From Bacillus ectoiniformans (GTDB taxonomy: Bacteria > Bacillota > Bacilli > Bacillales > Domibacillaceae), in contig NZ_JAFBES010000001.1 of NCBI RefSeq assembly GCF_016908875.1, forward strand, positions 186,001 through 250,000: a stretch of 64,000 bases of DNA, in the 5' to 3' direction. The notes under the pieces were generated by a model. That model made no database searches, was not told the origin of the DNA, and saw only the letters and a list, made by a program, of their open reading frames with translations. How positions within the stretch are numbered: the stretch's first letter is position 1; every line of letters starts with the position of its first letter. Made by a program: the position numbers and the translations under genes. Below, piece after piece: positions 1-9,602 of the stretch.

Positions 1-190
1 AGTAAACAACAGTTCTCTTCTCTAAAAGCCCAGTTCGAGATGCTTCTCCCCATTAACATTATATGAAGGTTCATGCTAATCGTTCGAAAAAATTCATCTG
101 CTAAATATATATGTTTTCGTGAATAGAATTAGAAGAATTTCGCAAAATATGTGTAACTTCATTTCTAATTCTTATAGCGAGGTGACACGA

Positions 191-793
191 TTGAAAATAC
201 TTTACTCCTTTGTACTCCTGCTATTTATACTTGCCGGATGCAGCCAAAAAGAAGAGATCGGCTATCAAACAGACGATGATCGTACCCAGCCTTATCAAAT
301 CAGTACAAAAGATAATCAAGTGAAAGAAACTAACAGACAATCCTTTCAAGATATTTCAGAACGTTTAGCAGCTACTGCCAAAGAAATGCCCAATGTATCG
401 GATGCAACAGCAGTGGCTGTCGGACGTTACGCAATCGTTGGCATAGATGTAGACGACCAGCTAGAAAGATCTGAAGTCGGCTCCATTAAATACACAGTAG
501 CTGAAGCATTAAAAAATGAACCGCATGGCGCCAGTGCAATGGTTGTAGCCGACCCTGATTTATACGCTCGATTGAAAGAGCTCGCACAGGATTTTAGAAA
601 CGGCCAGCCCATTCAAGGAATTGCAAACGAATTAGCTGATATAGCCGGAAGAGCCATGCCTGAGATCCCAGGAAACCTCACACCCGTTAAAGAACCTGAA
701 CAAGCCCCAGATCAGTCTAAAAAACCTTTAAATCAAGACCAGCGTCAAGAGTTAAACAAAGAGCAGGAAAAACAATCCAACTTTTACAAGTAA
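191..793 (+). CDS. ylaJ: YhcN/YlaJ family sporulation lipoprotein
   Basis: Likely membrane-anchored lipoprotein of the YhcN/YlaJ family, whose members are associated with spores and germination. I chose the TTG at 191: GAGGTGA lies 5 bases upstream, and the protein then opens with Lys, a hydrophobic run and the lipobox LAGC (Cys17). The upstream in-frame ATG at 119 would bury this signal peptide. Residues about 45-160 form the family domain (acidic, alternating beta/helix pattern). The C-terminus is a low-complexity Pro/Gln/Lys tail. It is 200 residues. The neighbours ylaI, ylaH and typA match the B. subtilis yla order. Exact molecular role is unknown. Confidence 0.85.
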   Translation: MKILYSFVLLLFILAGCSQKEEIGYQTDDDRTQPYQISTKDNQVKETNRQSFQDISERLAATAKEMPNVSDATAVAVGRYAIVGIDVDDQLERSEVGSIKYTVAEALKNEPHGASAMVVADPDLYARLKELAQDFRNGQPIQGIANELADIAGRAMPEIPGNLTPVKEPEQAPDQSKKPLNQDQRQELNKEQEKQSNFYK

Positions 794-804
794 AAAGAAG
801 CCGG

Positions 805-843
805 AAGAGCCTAGTTTCTCCATACGAAACTAGGCTCTTTTTA
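805..843 (+). terminator. Rho-independent terminator of ylaJ
   Basis: A 14-bp perfect stem (805-818 with 826-839), 7-base loop and T-run follow the ylaJ stop. The right arm overlaps the last codons of the convergent PPOX-family gene. Confidence 0.9.
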
Positions 844-1285
844 ATGCATTCATAATCTGGCTGTCTAATTTCTCGGCTGCACCTAAATCATATGTTTTCT
901 CATATTTTGGTTCACCAGTAATTTTTGATCCGTAAAACATGATGTCCCGTATCTCGGTAATTTTCATTTCAATTACCGCTCCTTTAAATGGAACGTCAGG
1001 AATTTTTTCTTCGAGCACTTGGCACTTTCCATGTATAGCATATGTAGATTCATTGGCGATTAAATTAATGGCACAGACTGGGTTTTCTTTTATGTTCTCA
1101 ACGATGCGTGAACGACTCTCTGCAGCAAAACGAATGGTTTCTTCATCGCTCGCCCAAATCCATGAAAGCGCGTGAAGAGCCGGTCCTTTTGTTTCGTTAT
1201 CTACTGTTGCCAATGTAACGAGCCTTTCAGCTTGCAGAGCCTCAAATAAATCTGGAATAAGTTGCGGTTCAATACGGTTGGCCAA
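830..1285 (-). CDS. Pyridoxamine 5'-phosphate oxidase-like (PPOX) family protein
   Basis: Small (about 151 aa) split-barrel flavin-binding-type protein of the PPOX superfamily. The N-terminal helix is followed by a strand with LVTLATVD, and later strands carry GPALHALSWIW and a SRSRIVENI segment, typical of this fold. Substrate unknown; it could bind FMN, F420 or heme. Start: a TTG at 1285 sits 6 bases after GGAGG; the ATG at 1291 is directly adjacent to the Shine-Dalgarno and the ATG at 1306 lies before it. Single gene, convergent with ylaJ. Confidence 0.75.
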   Translation of the reverse strand: MANRIEPQLIPDLFEALQAERLVTLATVDNETKGPALHALSWIWASDEETIRFAAESRSRIVENIKENPVCAINLIANESTYAIHGKCQVLEEKIPDVPFKGAVIEMKITEIRDIMFYGSKITGEPKYEKTYDLGAAEKLDSQIMNALKRA

Positions 1286-1444
1286 AGTCATCCCTCCTTT
1301 TGTCATTATTATACATCATTTTTTGTAAACAATGCGACTAATATGCCGTTGAACAGCTCTAAATATTCTCTGATCTATATTGTAAATGGGATGTTTTAGT
1401 TTCTCGTGCTATACTAAGAAATAAAGGGGATAAGGAGGTTAATT

Positions 1445-1648
1445 ATGAGAGTCAAATGTATTTTATGCGATAAAATTGATAAATTGGATGATAATTTATT
1501 GGAAGCGAAACGGTTAAGAAATCGGCCGATTCATACCTATACATGCCCGTCTTGCAAAGAGCGAATTACCGAAAAGACAGAACAGCGAATTGCGTCAGGC
1601 AAATTTCACGTGTACCGTTCAGGAAAACAAAAGGAACTTCTCACGTGA
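1445..1648 (+). CDS. ylaI: YlaI family zinc-ribbon-like small protein
   Basis: A 67-residue protein with two CxxC pairs (Cys5-Cys8 and Cys34-Cys37) that should hold one metal ion, as in the DUF2197/YlaI family. Strong ribosome binding site AAGGAGG 7 bases before ATG. Its TGA overlaps the GTG start of the following membrane protein gene (GTGA), so the two are probably co-translated. Function unknown; a nucleic-acid or protein-binding zinc knuckle is the plain guess. Confidence 0.8.
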   Translation: MRVKCILCDKIDKLDDNLLEAKRLRNRPIHTYTCPSCKERITEKTEQRIASGKFHVYRSGKQKELLT

Positions 1649-2085
1649 TTCAAAAATCCTTAGTGACAGGATTAATTACCGGATTGCTTTTAGGCTTCTT
1701 GTTAAAAATCATTGAAAGCGAGACCGGCAAAGCTGTTTATACATTATTATTAAATGTGGACTTTATTCCTTTGATCGGAAATATCGTGTGGCCCGAGTGG
1801 ATTGAATTTTCCTTTCATCTGCTCGTTTCATTTGCCATTAGCTTTAGTTATTTTTATTTGCTTTCAAACGTCACTCCTGCTGCAAGACGTCCTTTAGTGA
1901 CTGCTTTACTTTTAACACTGCCGGCTGTGCTTCTCTACTTCCCGCTTAGTTACTTAGCCATCAAGCCCGTGCCGGACTTAATGGATCAATCAGCTTTTAT
2001 CTACTGGACATTGGGTCATATTGTATATGCTTACGCCCTCTTTTCATGGGGGAATTTTTATCAAAAAAAACATCGCGCCTCCTAG
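1645..2085 (+). CDS. Hypothetical four-helix membrane protein
   Basis: I do not recognise a named family with certainty. Start chosen at GTG 1645, which overlaps the ylaI stop and has AAAAGGAA upstream; the longer reading frame from 1543 runs through ylaI in another frame and is not credible. The 146-residue product has about four hydrophobic segments (approx. residues 4-22, 45-70, 80-105, 115-135), no signal cleavage site and a basic C-terminus. The terminator stem begins inside its last codons. Confidence 0.7.
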   Translation: MIQKSLVTGLITGLLLGFLLKIIESETGKAVYTLLLNVDFIPLIGNIVWPEWIEFSFHLLVSFAISFSYFYLLSNVTPAARRPLVTALLLTLPAVLLYFPLSYLAIKPVPDLMDQSAFIYWTLGHIVYAYALFSWGNFYQKKHRAS

Positions 2086-2103
2086 AGGAACGATGTTTTT
2101 TTG
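2066..2103 (+). terminator. Bidirectional terminator between ylaI operon and ylaH
   Basis: AAAAACATCG at 2066-2075 pairs with CGATGTTTTT at 2091-2100 around a 15-base loop. A-run and T-run on the two sides make it usable in both directions; ylaH (minus) stops at 2106. Confidence 0.75.
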
Positions 2104-2105
2104 CT

Positions 2106-2414
2106 TTAATGCTGTTCTTCTTCCTTATGCATTTTAAGCCTGATTTTATAAATGCCTAAAATAAGGACTGCCACAAGCAGACTTTCCATTACAGGAAGCT
2201 GATAAGAAAGAATCAATAAAAGCAATGATCCAATGATCAAAGAGATATAGACAATGATGTTTTTGCCTAAAGTTAACTTTTTGGCAAAACCCAGATTATA
2301 CACCAGGATCGAAAGAAGGATCAGGGCAGCCCAGTAGACTCGCACTGCCCACGTAACTCCTATTCCTTCAATCAAGGCACCCAGCAGCGGACTGACATGT
2401 TCTAACCCTGCCAT
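2106..2414 (-). CDS. ylaH: YlaH-like membrane protein
   Basis: A 102-residue protein with three predicted membrane helices (about residues 20-42, 50-70, 72-92) and a charged C-terminus (KMHKEEEQH). It lies 20 bases downstream of typA on the same strand, the same pairing as ylaG(typA)-ylaH in B. subtilis, so it is likely in the typA transcript. Function unknown. Confidence 0.8.
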   Translation of the reverse strand: MAGLEHVSPLLGALIEGIGVTWAVRVYWAALILLSILVYNLGFAKKLTLGKNIIVYISLIIGSLLLLILSYQLPVMESLLVAVLILGIYKIRLKMHKEEEQH

Positions 2415-2434
2415 TTCCTACTCCCCCTTAAGCC

Positions 2435-4270
2435 TTACAACTCTTCATTTTTTTTCTTTTTAGCGGCTCTTTCACGTTCGTTTTTGTCTAGAATTTTTTT
2501 ACGAAGACGGATAGACTCTGGAGTTAACTCACAGTATTCATCTTCATTCAAATATTCAAGCGCTTCTTCTAAAGACATGATACGAGGTTTTTTCATCGTA
2601 GTTGTCTGATCTTTATTCGCAGAACGGATATTCGTAGCTGCTTTTACTTTAGTAATGTTAACAGTTAAGTCGTTATCACGAGTATGCTCACCAACAATCA
2701 TCCCGCCGTAGATTTCTGTTCCAGGCTCTAAGAAGATGGTTCCGCGGTCTTCAACACCCATAATACCGTATGGTGAAGCTTTTCCATTTTCTAAAGCTAC
2801 TAGGACACCTTGACGACGGCCTCCCACTCGACCTGGTGCCATCGGCTGATAGCTGTCGAATGTATGGTTAATGATGCCGTATCCGCGAGTCATCGTTAAA
2901 AATTCTGTTGTATAACCAATTAATCCGCGAGCTGGAACAGTGAAGATCAGGCGTACTTGTCCACTTCCGTTATTGATCATATCAAGCATTTCGCCTTTTC
3001 TAGAACCCAGAGATTCAATAACAGAACCTGTGTATTCTTCCGGCACATCAATTTGTACACGTTCAACAGGCTCACAGCGAACACCGTCAATTTCTTTTAC
3101 GATAACTTCAGGCTTGGATACTTGCAGCTCAAATCCTTCACGGCGCATGTTTTCAAGAAGAATAGACAGGTGAAGTTCACCGCGTCCTGAAACGATCCAC
3201 TCATCTGGTGAATCTGTATTTTCTACGCGCAAGCTGACATCTGTTTCTAATTGAGAATCCAAACGCTCTTGAATTTTTCTAGAAGTAACAAATTTACCTT
3301 CACGGCCCGCAAACGGACTGTTGTTTACTAGGAACGTCATTTGAAGCGTCGGCTCATCAATACGAAGAACAGGCAATGCTTCTTGATGCTCAACAGGGCA
3401 TACTGTTTCCCCTACGTTGATATCTTCCATTCCAGATACGGCAATTAGGTCTCCCGCTTTTGCTTCTTCAATTTCAATACGCTTTAAGCCCATGAAACCG
3501 AACATTTTCGTTACACGGAATTGTTTAACCGTACCGTCAAGCTTCATTAAAGCCACTTGCTGGCCAACTTTCATCGTTCCGCGGAATACTCGGCCAATTC
3601 CAATACGTCCTACATAGTCATTGTAATCAAGCAGCGCAATTTGGAATTGCAGAGGCTCTTCGCTGTTATCAACTGGAGAAGGAATATGTTCCACAATGGC
3701 TTCATATAATGCTTCCATGTTTTCATCTTGCTTGTCCGCTGTCTTGCTTGCTGTACCGTTAATACCGGATGCATAGATCACTGGGAATTCAAGCTGGTCG
3801 TCATTTGCATCTAGCTCAATGAAAAGCTCAAGCACTTCGTCTACTACTTCAGCCGGGCGGGCAAAGTCACGGTCAATCTTATTGACAACAACGATTGGAC
3901 GCAGGTTTTGCTCTAGTGCTTTCTTTAATACGAAACGAGTTTGTGGCATACAGCCTTCATACGCATCAACAACAAGCAATACTCCGTCAACCATTTTCAT
4001 AATCCGCTCTACTTCTCCGCCAAAGTCGGCGTGTCCAGGAGTGTCCAAAATGTTGATTTTTGTATCTTTATATTGAATCGCCGTATTTTTCGCTAAGATC
4101 GTAATACCGCGTTCTCTTTCTAAATCATTCGAATCCATCGCGCGCTCTTCTACGTGTTCATTGCTTCTGAAAATACCAGATTGCTTCAAGAGCTGGTCAA
4201 CCAAAGTTGTTTTTCCGTGGTCAACGTGGGCAATGATCGCAATATTTTTCAAGTCATTTCTTGTATTCAA
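2435..4270 (-). CDS. typA: Ribosome-associated GTPase TypA/BipA
   Basis: Translational GTPase of the EF-G/LepA class that binds the 70S ribosome and helps 50S assembly and stress growth. The 611 residues match the usual length. G1 is AHVDHGKTT near residue 15, switch [10 protein letters not shown] near 76, and G4 NKIDRD near 130. Domain II, the domain III/V EF-G-like folds ([17 protein letters not shown]) and the BipA-specific C-terminal domain follow. Start ATG with upstream TAGGAGG. Cytosolic. Identification is secure. Confidence 0.97.
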   Translation of the reverse strand: MNTRNDLKNIAIIAHVDHGKTTLVDQLLKQSGIFRSNEHVEERAMDSNDLERERGITILAKNTAIQYKDTKINILDTPGHADFGGEVERIMKMVDGVLLVVDAYEGCMPQTRFVLKKALEQNLRPIVVVNKIDRDFARPAEVVDEVLELFIELDANDDQLEFPVIYASGINGTASKTADKQDENMEALYEAIVEHIPSPVDNSEEPLQFQIALLDYNDYVGRIGIGRVFRGTMKVGQQVALMKLDGTVKQFRVTKMFGFMGLKRIEIEEAKAGDLIAVSGMEDINVGETVCPVEHQEALPVLRIDEPTLQMTFLVNNSPFAGREGKFVTSRKIQERLDSQLETDVSLRVENTDSPDEWIVSGRGELHLSILLENMRREGFELQVSKPEVIVKEIDGVRCEPVERVQIDVPEEYTGSVIESLGSRKGEMLDMINNGSGQVRLIFTVPARGLIGYTTEFLTMTRGYGIINHTFDSYQPMAPGRVGGRRQGVLVALENGKASPYGIMGVEDRGTIFLEPGTEIYGGMIVGEHTRDNDLTVNITKVKAATNIRSANKDQTTTMKKPRIMSLEEALEYLNEDEYCELTPESIRLRKKILDKNERERAAKKKKNEEL

Positions 4271-4429
4271 TCTATTTCCTCCTAAATATAAAGCCTTTAT
4301 ATCCTCTGGGTAGTATTATTAACTGAATTATTGTATCACATAAACAAAGTAATTCCTATTTAATAATAATCAAATACTATTTGTCAATCTCGATATATCT
4401 TGTACAATAGATAAAAAAGGGGGCTCATC

Positions 4430-4615
4430 ATGAAAGAAATCAAATGGATTTTTCTATTTTTTGCGATTGCCGCAGCCGCCTGCATGATCGGGATGGGAAT
4501 AGCAATTGGCCAGGAAAGCATGATTGGATTGATCGCTTGCATCCTTCTTCTAGTAGGGGTTATGGGGTACGGATTTGCAACAAAAGCTAGAATGCGCCGA
4601 GAAGGAAAACTTTAA
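4430..4615 (+). CDS. ylaF: YlaF family small membrane protein (DUF5325)
   Basis: A 61-residue protein made of two hydrophobic helices (about 5-26 and 32-50) and a basic tail (KARMRREGKL). AAAGGGGG precedes the ATG. It is divergent from typA and followed by its own strong terminator. The position beside typA matches ylaF in B. subtilis. No function known. Confidence 0.75.
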   Translation: MKEIKWIFLFFAIAAAACMIGMGIAIGQESMIGLIACILLLVGVMGYGFATKARMRREGKL

Positions 4616-4626
4616 TAAATGACCAT

Positions 4627-4664
4627 AAGAAAACCTCCGCCTTCCTCTGGCGGAGGTTTTCTTA
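4627..4664 (+). terminator. Terminator shared by ylaF and yktC
   Basis: Perfect 15-bp stem (4627-4641 with 4649-4663), 7-base loop, A-run on one side and T-run on the other, so it can serve both convergent genes. Confidence 0.9.
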
Positions 4665-5456
4665 TTTCTCGCGTAAGAATTCATCTGAAATATGAGAGTG
4701 CAAGCGCGGAACACTCGCAAATACGGAATTGGTTGCAAGCATATCTAAGGGTTCCCCGTGCAGATTTGTCACAATACCCCCGACTTCTTCCACTAAGATC
4801 TTTCCAGCTGCAAAATCCCAAGGAGAGAGTCTCATAGTTATATAGCTGTCAAAACGTCCGGAAGCAACATAGGCCAATTCAAGCGCAGCGGACCCTGAAG
4901 ACCGTGTTCCTCTTACACTCAAAGCTAATGCAGCAAGTTTTCCCGGATCAAAATATGTATTCTTAACAAGCCAGGTAGCATTGATGGCAAGGATCGATTG
5001 TTCTAGCGGAACTTCTGTCAAAACAGGGAGCTGCACATCATTCATGTATGCTCCTTTGCCCTTTTCTGCAAAGTACAATTCATCGTGCGTCACGTCATAG
5101 ACATAACCGAGACGCCCCACCCCATTTTCATAGATCCCAATGGAAATCGCAAAATTGCGCTGCTGATGAATAAAGTTCATGGTTCCATCAATCGGGTCGA
5201 TGATCCATACAATGCCATCCATTGAGTTCACACGATCCCCATGTCCTTCTTCTCCAAGGATCAAGTGATCTGGAAAGTGGCTTCTGATATTTTGAATAAG
5301 AAACTGTTCTGTTTCTTTGTCCATATTAGTGACCAGGTCATTGGGGTTTGATTTCGTTTGAATGCTTAACGAATGACTGAATGATTTTCTTATACGCTCC
5401 CCCGCTTCGGCAATCCAGCGCTTTACACAATCGTCAATTTCCTTCCAGCTTGTCAT
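4662..5456 (-). CDS. yktC: Inositol monophosphatase family protein (SuhB-like, YktC)
   Basis: Mg2+-dependent inositol-1-phosphatase family enzyme, cytosolic. Family motifs are all present: GEEGHG (metal ligand Glu), WIIDPIDGTMNFIHQ, and the C-terminal WDFAAGKILVEEVGG. I start it at the ATG at 5456, 7 bases after GGAGG, giving 264 residues, the usual length; the longer frame to 5555 runs back through an upstream terminator. Physiological substrate in Bacillus is uncertain; NADP phosphatase or other sugar phosphates are alternatives. Confidence 0.92.
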   Translation of the reverse strand: MTSWKEIDDCVKRWIAEAGERIRKSFSHSLSIQTKSNPNDLVTNMDKETEQFLIQNIRSHFPDHLILGEEGHGDRVNSMDGIVWIIDPIDGTMNFIHQQRNFAISIGIYENGVGRLGYVYDVTHDELYFAEKGKGAYMNDVQLPVLTEVPLEQSILAINATWLVKNTYFDPGKLAALALSVRGTRSSGSAALELAYVASGRFDSYITMRLSPWDFAAGKILVEEVGGIVTNLHGEPLDMLATNSVFASVPRLHSHISDEFLREK

Positions 5457-5540
5457 ATTCATTCCTCCAAAATGGAAATTATCTGCAGTTTTATCTTTTA
5501 GCTTATCTGAAATATTAAAATCATTCAAGTTTTCCAAACA

Positions 5541-5579
5541 AAAAAATGGACTCACTACTTAATCGTAGAGTCCATTTTT
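5541..5579 (-). terminator. Terminator of the ykzI-like gene
   Basis: AAAAATGGACTC (5542-5553) pairs with GAGTCCATTTTT (5568-5579). It separates the small upstream gene from yktC. Confidence 0.85.
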
Positions 5580-5621
5580 AACTCAGAATTGACATTTAAT
5601 TACTCCCTTTGAATCTTCGGG

Positions 5622-5816
5622 TTACATCGCATTCAAGTGAATTAATTGGCTGCGAAGAGTATTCAATTTTTCTTTTGATTTTTCCATTTGATTTTTATTT
5701 TTACTTTCCATTGCTTCGAAAAGGACCGCTAGTTCATAATCTAACTCCATCTTTAGTACAGCTAGTTTCTCTCTGGATTCCGGTTGTCTTTTTACACCAT
5801 TCATGACTTGTTTCAT
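5622..5816 (-). CDS. ykzI: Small coiled-coil protein, ykzI-like by position
   Basis: A 64-residue, highly charged, all-helical protein with heptad-like Leu/Val spacing (KLAVLKMELDYELAVLFEAM), no cysteine and no membrane segment. AAGGAG lies 10 bases before the ATG and a terminator follows, so it is a complete monocistronic gene. The symbol is based on its place between yktB and yktC, where I recall B. subtilis having ykzI, and on similar size. Function unknown. Confidence 0.6.
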   Translation of the reverse strand: MKQVMNGVKRQPESREKLAVLKMELDYELAVLFEAMESKNKNQMEKSKEKLNTLRSQLIHLNAM

Positions 5817-5966
5817 TATGAAAGCACTCCTTCTAATCGTAATTTTTATTCTAAGGGACTTGCTATCACTAAACTAGTTGAACAAAGACTATTTAATGGT
5901 TAGTATTTCTTGTTTGTCTGTTTTTTATGATAAAATGTTTCCAATTAATCACTAGGAGGATTATGA

Positions 5967-6587
5967 ATGAATGTAGCTGGATTTACTAATAATGATTTCG
6001 ATGTGTTCACAATTGATGGCCTCGAACCGCGGATGGACGCTTTAAAGAGCCAAATCCGGCCAAAGCTCGAATCTTTAGGAGACCATTTCGCGTCGGACTT
6101 ATCCGTGTTAACAGGGAATGAGATGTTCTACCATGTCGCTAAACACGCCCGCCGAACGGTTAATCCTCCCAATGATACTTGGGTTGCGTTTGCTCCTGAC
6201 AAAAGAGGCTATAAGAAACACCCCCACTTTCAAATTGGTTTATGGGAATCCCACGTATTTATTTGGTTCGCTGTCATCTATGAAGCCCCAAATAAAAATC
6301 AAATCGGTTCTTCTCTCGAGAGAAATGTCCAAAAGCTGCGCCAGTCCATTCCAAGAGACTTCGTCTGGTCTGATGATCATACAAAGCCCGGCGCTGTGAA
6401 AATGAGTGACTTGACTGATAACGAATTATTGCATTTCTTTGAACGTCTCCAAACGGTGAAGAAAGCCGAGATCCTTTGCGGATATCATATCCCCAGAGAG
6501 GAAGCCGTTCATTTAACAGGTGAAGAGTTAGTGAACAAAGTTAATGAGGTGTTTGTAAAATTAGTACCCCTATATGAATTAATCTAA
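5967..6587 (+). CDS. yktB: UPF0637 (DUF1054) family protein YktB
   Basis: A 206-residue soluble protein of the YktB family found throughout Bacillaceae and staphylococci. Recognisable blocks are DVFTIDGLEPRM at the N-terminus, HFASDLSVLTG, and HPHFQIGLWESHVFIWFAVIYEAP in the middle. The family has no assigned biochemical role. TAGGAGG precedes the ATG, and a strong terminator follows immediately. The adjacent yktA and yktC agree with B. subtilis order. Confidence 0.9.
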   Translation: MNVAGFTNNDFDVFTIDGLEPRMDALKSQIRPKLESLGDHFASDLSVLTGNEMFYHVAKHARRTVNPPNDTWVAFAPDKRGYKKHPHFQIGLWESHVFIWFAVIYEAPNKNQIGSSLERNVQKLRQSIPRDFVWSDDHTKPGAVKMSDLTDNELLHFFERLQTVKKAEILCGYHIPREEAVHLTGEELVNKVNEVFVKLVPLYELI

Positions 6588-6591
6588 ACGC

Positions 6592-6631
6592 AAAAACCCC
6601 TCCCAATTTTTCTTTTGGGAGGGGTTTCCTA
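6592..6631 (+). terminator. Terminator after yktB
   Basis: AAAAACCCCTCCCAA pairs with TTGGGAGGGGTTT around a short T-rich loop. Confidence 0.9.
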
Positions 6632-6669
6632 TTATAAGAAGAAACTAACAGGACGAGTTGCTGAATCAT

Positions 6670-6951
6670 TTATTTGCTCATTTTAATTTTTTCTCCGTCT
6701 GGTAGACTATTCATCTTTTGTATGGTCCGATAGGAAGAGTATCCGCTTGCTTCTTCAAATTCATTGCAAATGGTTTTCTCCTCCGCTTTACTTGGGACGA
6801 TTTCTTTAAAGCGGCGGTATGCGCTCATGAATTCTTCGCGCTGCACCCCTTTTTCGTAAGCTTGTTCCACTTTCTCAAAGAACTTCACCACATCAATCAC
6901 TTCTTCTGTCGTCCAATCTGTTGAAAAAGGATAAGAATATTCCATTTTCAA
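6670..6951 (-). CDS. yktA: UPF0223 family protein YktA
   Basis: A 93-residue acidic helical protein with the UPF0223 signature ([22 protein letters not shown] and [12 protein letters not shown]). AAGAGG stands upstream of the ATG. It is the second gene of a possible two-gene unit with the nitronate monooxygenase gene (12-bp gap). No known activity. Confidence 0.85.
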   Translation of the reverse strand: MKMEYSYPFSTDWTTEEVIDVVKFFEKVEQAYEKGVQREEFMSAYRRFKEIVPSKAEEKTICNEFEEASGYSSYRTIQKMNSLPDGEKIKMSK

Positions 6952-6963
6952 AAACCTCTTTTC

Positions 6964-7938
6964 TTATTTAACTATACTAACGCAGCCAAATCGGCTGGCA
7001 ATAGCATCCGCCTCTTTCATCATCGACTGAATTAAATCGTTAGCCGAAGGTATATCACGGATCAGCCCCATGCTTTGTCCAGCCCAGGCAAATCCTTCGT
7101 CTTCTTTACCTTCATAAATATAGCGTTTGTTGGCAGTTCCGCTTATGTAATCCTTTAAGCCTTCATAACCGCCGCTATTCTGTTCGACTTCTAATATTTT
7201 ATCCGTCCAGCTGTTTGCAATCGCTCTAGCTGGTGCGCCGATTGAACGCTTAATGACCACTGTATCATTTTCAGTGCCTTCGATCAATGTGCGCTTATAT
7301 AACTCAGAAGCATGCACACATTCTTTAACAGCAATAAAACGAGTGCCCATTTCGATCCCTTCCGCTCCTAAAGCTAACGCCGCCATAAGGCCTCTGCCAT
7401 CCGCTATGCCTCCAGAAGCAATCACTGGGATGGAAACACTGTCAACCACTCTCGGTACCAGCACAAAGGTGCCAAGATCATTTCGTCCTAAATGGCCTCC
7501 CCCTTCTTGACCTACTACCATGACCGCATCTGCCCCAAGCTCTTCCGCTTTTTGCGCCTGTCTGACAGCAGCGACGAGTACGAGCGTTTTAATTCCAGTC
7601 CCTTTTAGCTTTTCAAACAGCGGAGCCGGATTGCCCCCGGTCATGCTGATCACAGGCACCTCCTCTTCAATGGCTACATCAAGATAGTGCTCATACGGCC
7701 TCCCTTGCTGACCAATAGAGAAATTCACCCCGAAAGGCTTATCTGTTAATGTTCTGACTTTTTGTATTTCTGTTCTCAGCTCATCAGGAGATGGAAGCGA
7801 CATAGCAGTGATCTGACCAAGCCCTCCGGCGTTAGAAACAGCCGCGGCCAAATCGGAATACGCTAAGTGTGCAAGCCCTCCTTGAATAATCGGATATTGA
7901 ATGCCTAATAATTTCGTTACTTTGGTTTCCAAGTTCAT
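6964..7938 (-). CDS. Nitronate monooxygenase / FabK-like FMN oxidoreductase
   Basis: FMN-dependent TIM-barrel protein of the 2-nitropropane dioxygenase family, 324 residues. The N-terminal YPIIQGGLAHLAYSDLAAA, the GQEGGGHLGRND block with the catalytic-type His, and the phosphate-binding VIASGGIADGRG and GAEGIEMGTRF blocks are all present. Family members either detoxify nitronates or act as enoyl-ACP reductase II (FabK). This sequence looks closer to the NMO group, but without a search the split is uncertain. AGGAGG before the ATG. Confidence 0.85.
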   Translation of the reverse strand: MNLETKVTKLLGIQYPIIQGGLAHLAYSDLAAAVSNAGGLGQITAMSLPSPDELRTEIQKVRTLTDKPFGVNFSIGQQGRPYEHYLDVAIEEEVPVISMTGGNPAPLFEKLKGTGIKTLVLVAAVRQAQKAEELGADAVMVVGQEGGGHLGRNDLGTFVLVPRVVDSVSIPVIASGGIADGRGLMAALALGAEGIEMGTRFIAVKECVHASELYKRTLIEGTENDTVVIKRSIGAPARAIANSWTDKILEVEQNSGGYEGLKDYISGTANKRYIYEGKEDEGFAWAGQSMGLIRDIPSANDLIQSMMKEADAIASRFGCVSIVK

Positions 7939-8039
7939 CTTTCATCCCTCCTAGTTCATCACTTCTAGTTGCCACCCTCAAAATCCTTTTCAGTCATCTA
8001 TTTTTTACAATAAAAATTCTATGCAAACAGATCATGTAA

Positions 8040-8048
8040 TGCTATAAT
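8040..8048 (+). promoter_or_regulatory. Extended -10 promoter candidate for speA
   Basis: TGCTATAAT is a perfect extended -10 element, 72 bases before the speA ATG. No convincing -35 is seen at 17-18 bp spacing, which extended -10 promoters tolerate. Confidence 0.5.
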
Positions 8049-8120
8049 TCTTGTGTTTTATGCCTTTAATTAAAAATTAAATAATCGAATAAACATAAAT
8101 TATAATTTTGCGAGGTGGAA

Positions 8121-9596
8121 ATGACTTTGTCACAATTTGAAACTCCCCTATTTAGCGGCCTGCTTAAGCACGCCCAAAAAAACCCAGTTCAATTCCATAT
8201 TCCCGGTCATAAAAAAGGGAATGGAATGGACCCTGAATTCAGAGAATTTATAGGCGAAAATGCCTTATCAATTGACTTAATTAACATCGCACCGCTTGAT
8301 GACCTGCACCAGCCTAAAGGCATGATTCAAGAGGCTCAAAAATTAGCTGCACAAGCCTTTGGAGCAGACCATACGTTTTTCTCTGTCCAGGGTACAAGCG
8401 GAGCAATCATGACAATGGTGATGGCAGTCTGCGGACCAGGCGAGAAAATCATTGTCCCTCGCAACGTTCATAAATCAGTCATGACAGCCATTGTTTTCTC
8501 CGGAGCAATTCCCATCTTCATTCATCCGGAAATTGATAAAGACCTTGGATTTTCCCATGGAATCACAACTGATTCTGCTAGAAAAGCGTTAGAAGAACAT
8601 CCGGATGCCAAAGGACTGCTCGTTATTAACCCAACGTATTTCGGCATCGCCGGAGATTTAAAGCAAATTGTAGATATTGCCCATTCATTTAATGTGCCTG
8701 TCCTTGTAGACGAGGCTCATGGCGTTCACATTCATTTCCACGAGGACTTGCCTTTATCTGCTATGCAGGCCGGCGCTGACATCGCAGCCACGAGCGTCCA
8801 TAAGTTAGGCGGTTCATTAACTCAAAGCTCGATCTTAAATGTTAAAGAAGGGTTAGTGTCAGTTAACAGAGTGCAGACCATTTTGAGCATGCTCACTACG
8901 ACTTCCACTTCTTATCTCCTTCTCGCTTCACTAGACACAGCAAGGAAGCGATTAGCAACAGAAGGTAAACAGCTGATAGAGCAAGCAATCAAGCTGGCAC
9001 AGTCGACAAGAAGACGCATTAATGCCATCAATCATCTGTATTGTGTTGGTGATGAAATTCTAGGGTCTAAAGCTACTTATGATTACGACCCTACCAAGCT
9101 GATCATCTCCATTAAGAACCTTGGCATTACCGGGCATGATGCTGAAGTGTGGCTAAGAGATCACTATAATATTGAAGTGGAACTCTCTGATTTATATAAC
9201 TTACTTTGCATTATTACACCAGGTGACACAGAAAAAGATACTGACTTGCTTGTCACAGCTTTAACTGAAATGGCAGATGTATTTTCTGTTAAAGCTCAAT
9301 CTAAGCATGCTCACGTATTGCTTCCTGACATTCCGCTCTTAGCCTTATCACCAAGAGAAGCCTTTTATGCGGAAACGGAAGTCATTCCGCTTTTAGAATC
9401 AGCTGGAAGAATCAGCGCAGAGTTTGCGATGGTATATCCGCCTGGCATTCCTATTTTTATCCCAGGAGAAATTATCACCGAAGACAATCTTCGCTACCTG
9501 TATGAAAATCAGCAAGCAGGACTTCCTGTGCAGGGACCTGAAGACCCAACCTTAAATAGCCTCAGGGTAATTAAAGAAAGAAAAGCGATTATATAA
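8121..9596 (+). CDS. speA: Arginine decarboxylase SpeA (PLP-dependent, fold-type I)
   Basis: Converts arginine to agmatine, the first step of the putrescine/spermidine route in Bacillus. The 491-residue sequence is closely similar to B. subtilis SpeA as I remember it. HIPGHKKG near residue 27, VDEAHGVH near 197 and the PLP lysine in SVHKLGGS (Lys228) are visible, followed by the small C-terminal decarboxylase domain. Start: ATG 8121 just after GAGGTGG; the in-frame GTG at 8115 lies inside that ribosome binding site. Related Orn/Lys decarboxylases share these motifs, but sequence and context favour SpeA. Confidence 0.95.
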   Translation: MTLSQFETPLFSGLLKHAQKNPVQFHIPGHKKGNGMDPEFREFIGENALSIDLINIAPLDDLHQPKGMIQEAQKLAAQAFGADHTFFSVQGTSGAIMTMVMAVCGPGEKIIVPRNVHKSVMTAIVFSGAIPIFIHPEIDKDLGFSHGITTDSARKALEEHPDAKGLLVINPTYFGIAGDLKQIVDIAHSFNVPVLVDEAHGVHIHFHEDLPLSAMQAGADIAATSVHKLGGSLTQSSILNVKEGLVSVNRVQTILSMLTTTSTSYLLLASLDTARKRLATEGKQLIEQAIKLAQSTRRRINAINHLYCVGDEILGSKATYDYDPTKLIISIKNLGITGHDAEVWLRDHYNIEVELSDLYNLLCIITPGDTEKDTDLLVTALTEMADVFSVKAQSKHAHVLLPDIPLLALSPREAFYAETEVIPLLESAGRISAEFAMVYPPGIPIFIPGEIITEDNLRYLYENQQAGLPVQGPEDPTLNSLRVIKERKAII

Positions 9597-9602
9597 TCAA
9601 GC

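Noticed and set aside
1543-1644. N-terminal extension of the membrane protein next to ylaI
   Set aside because: It would translate the ylaI gene in a second frame; the GTG at 1645 has proper spacing and couples to the ylaI stop.
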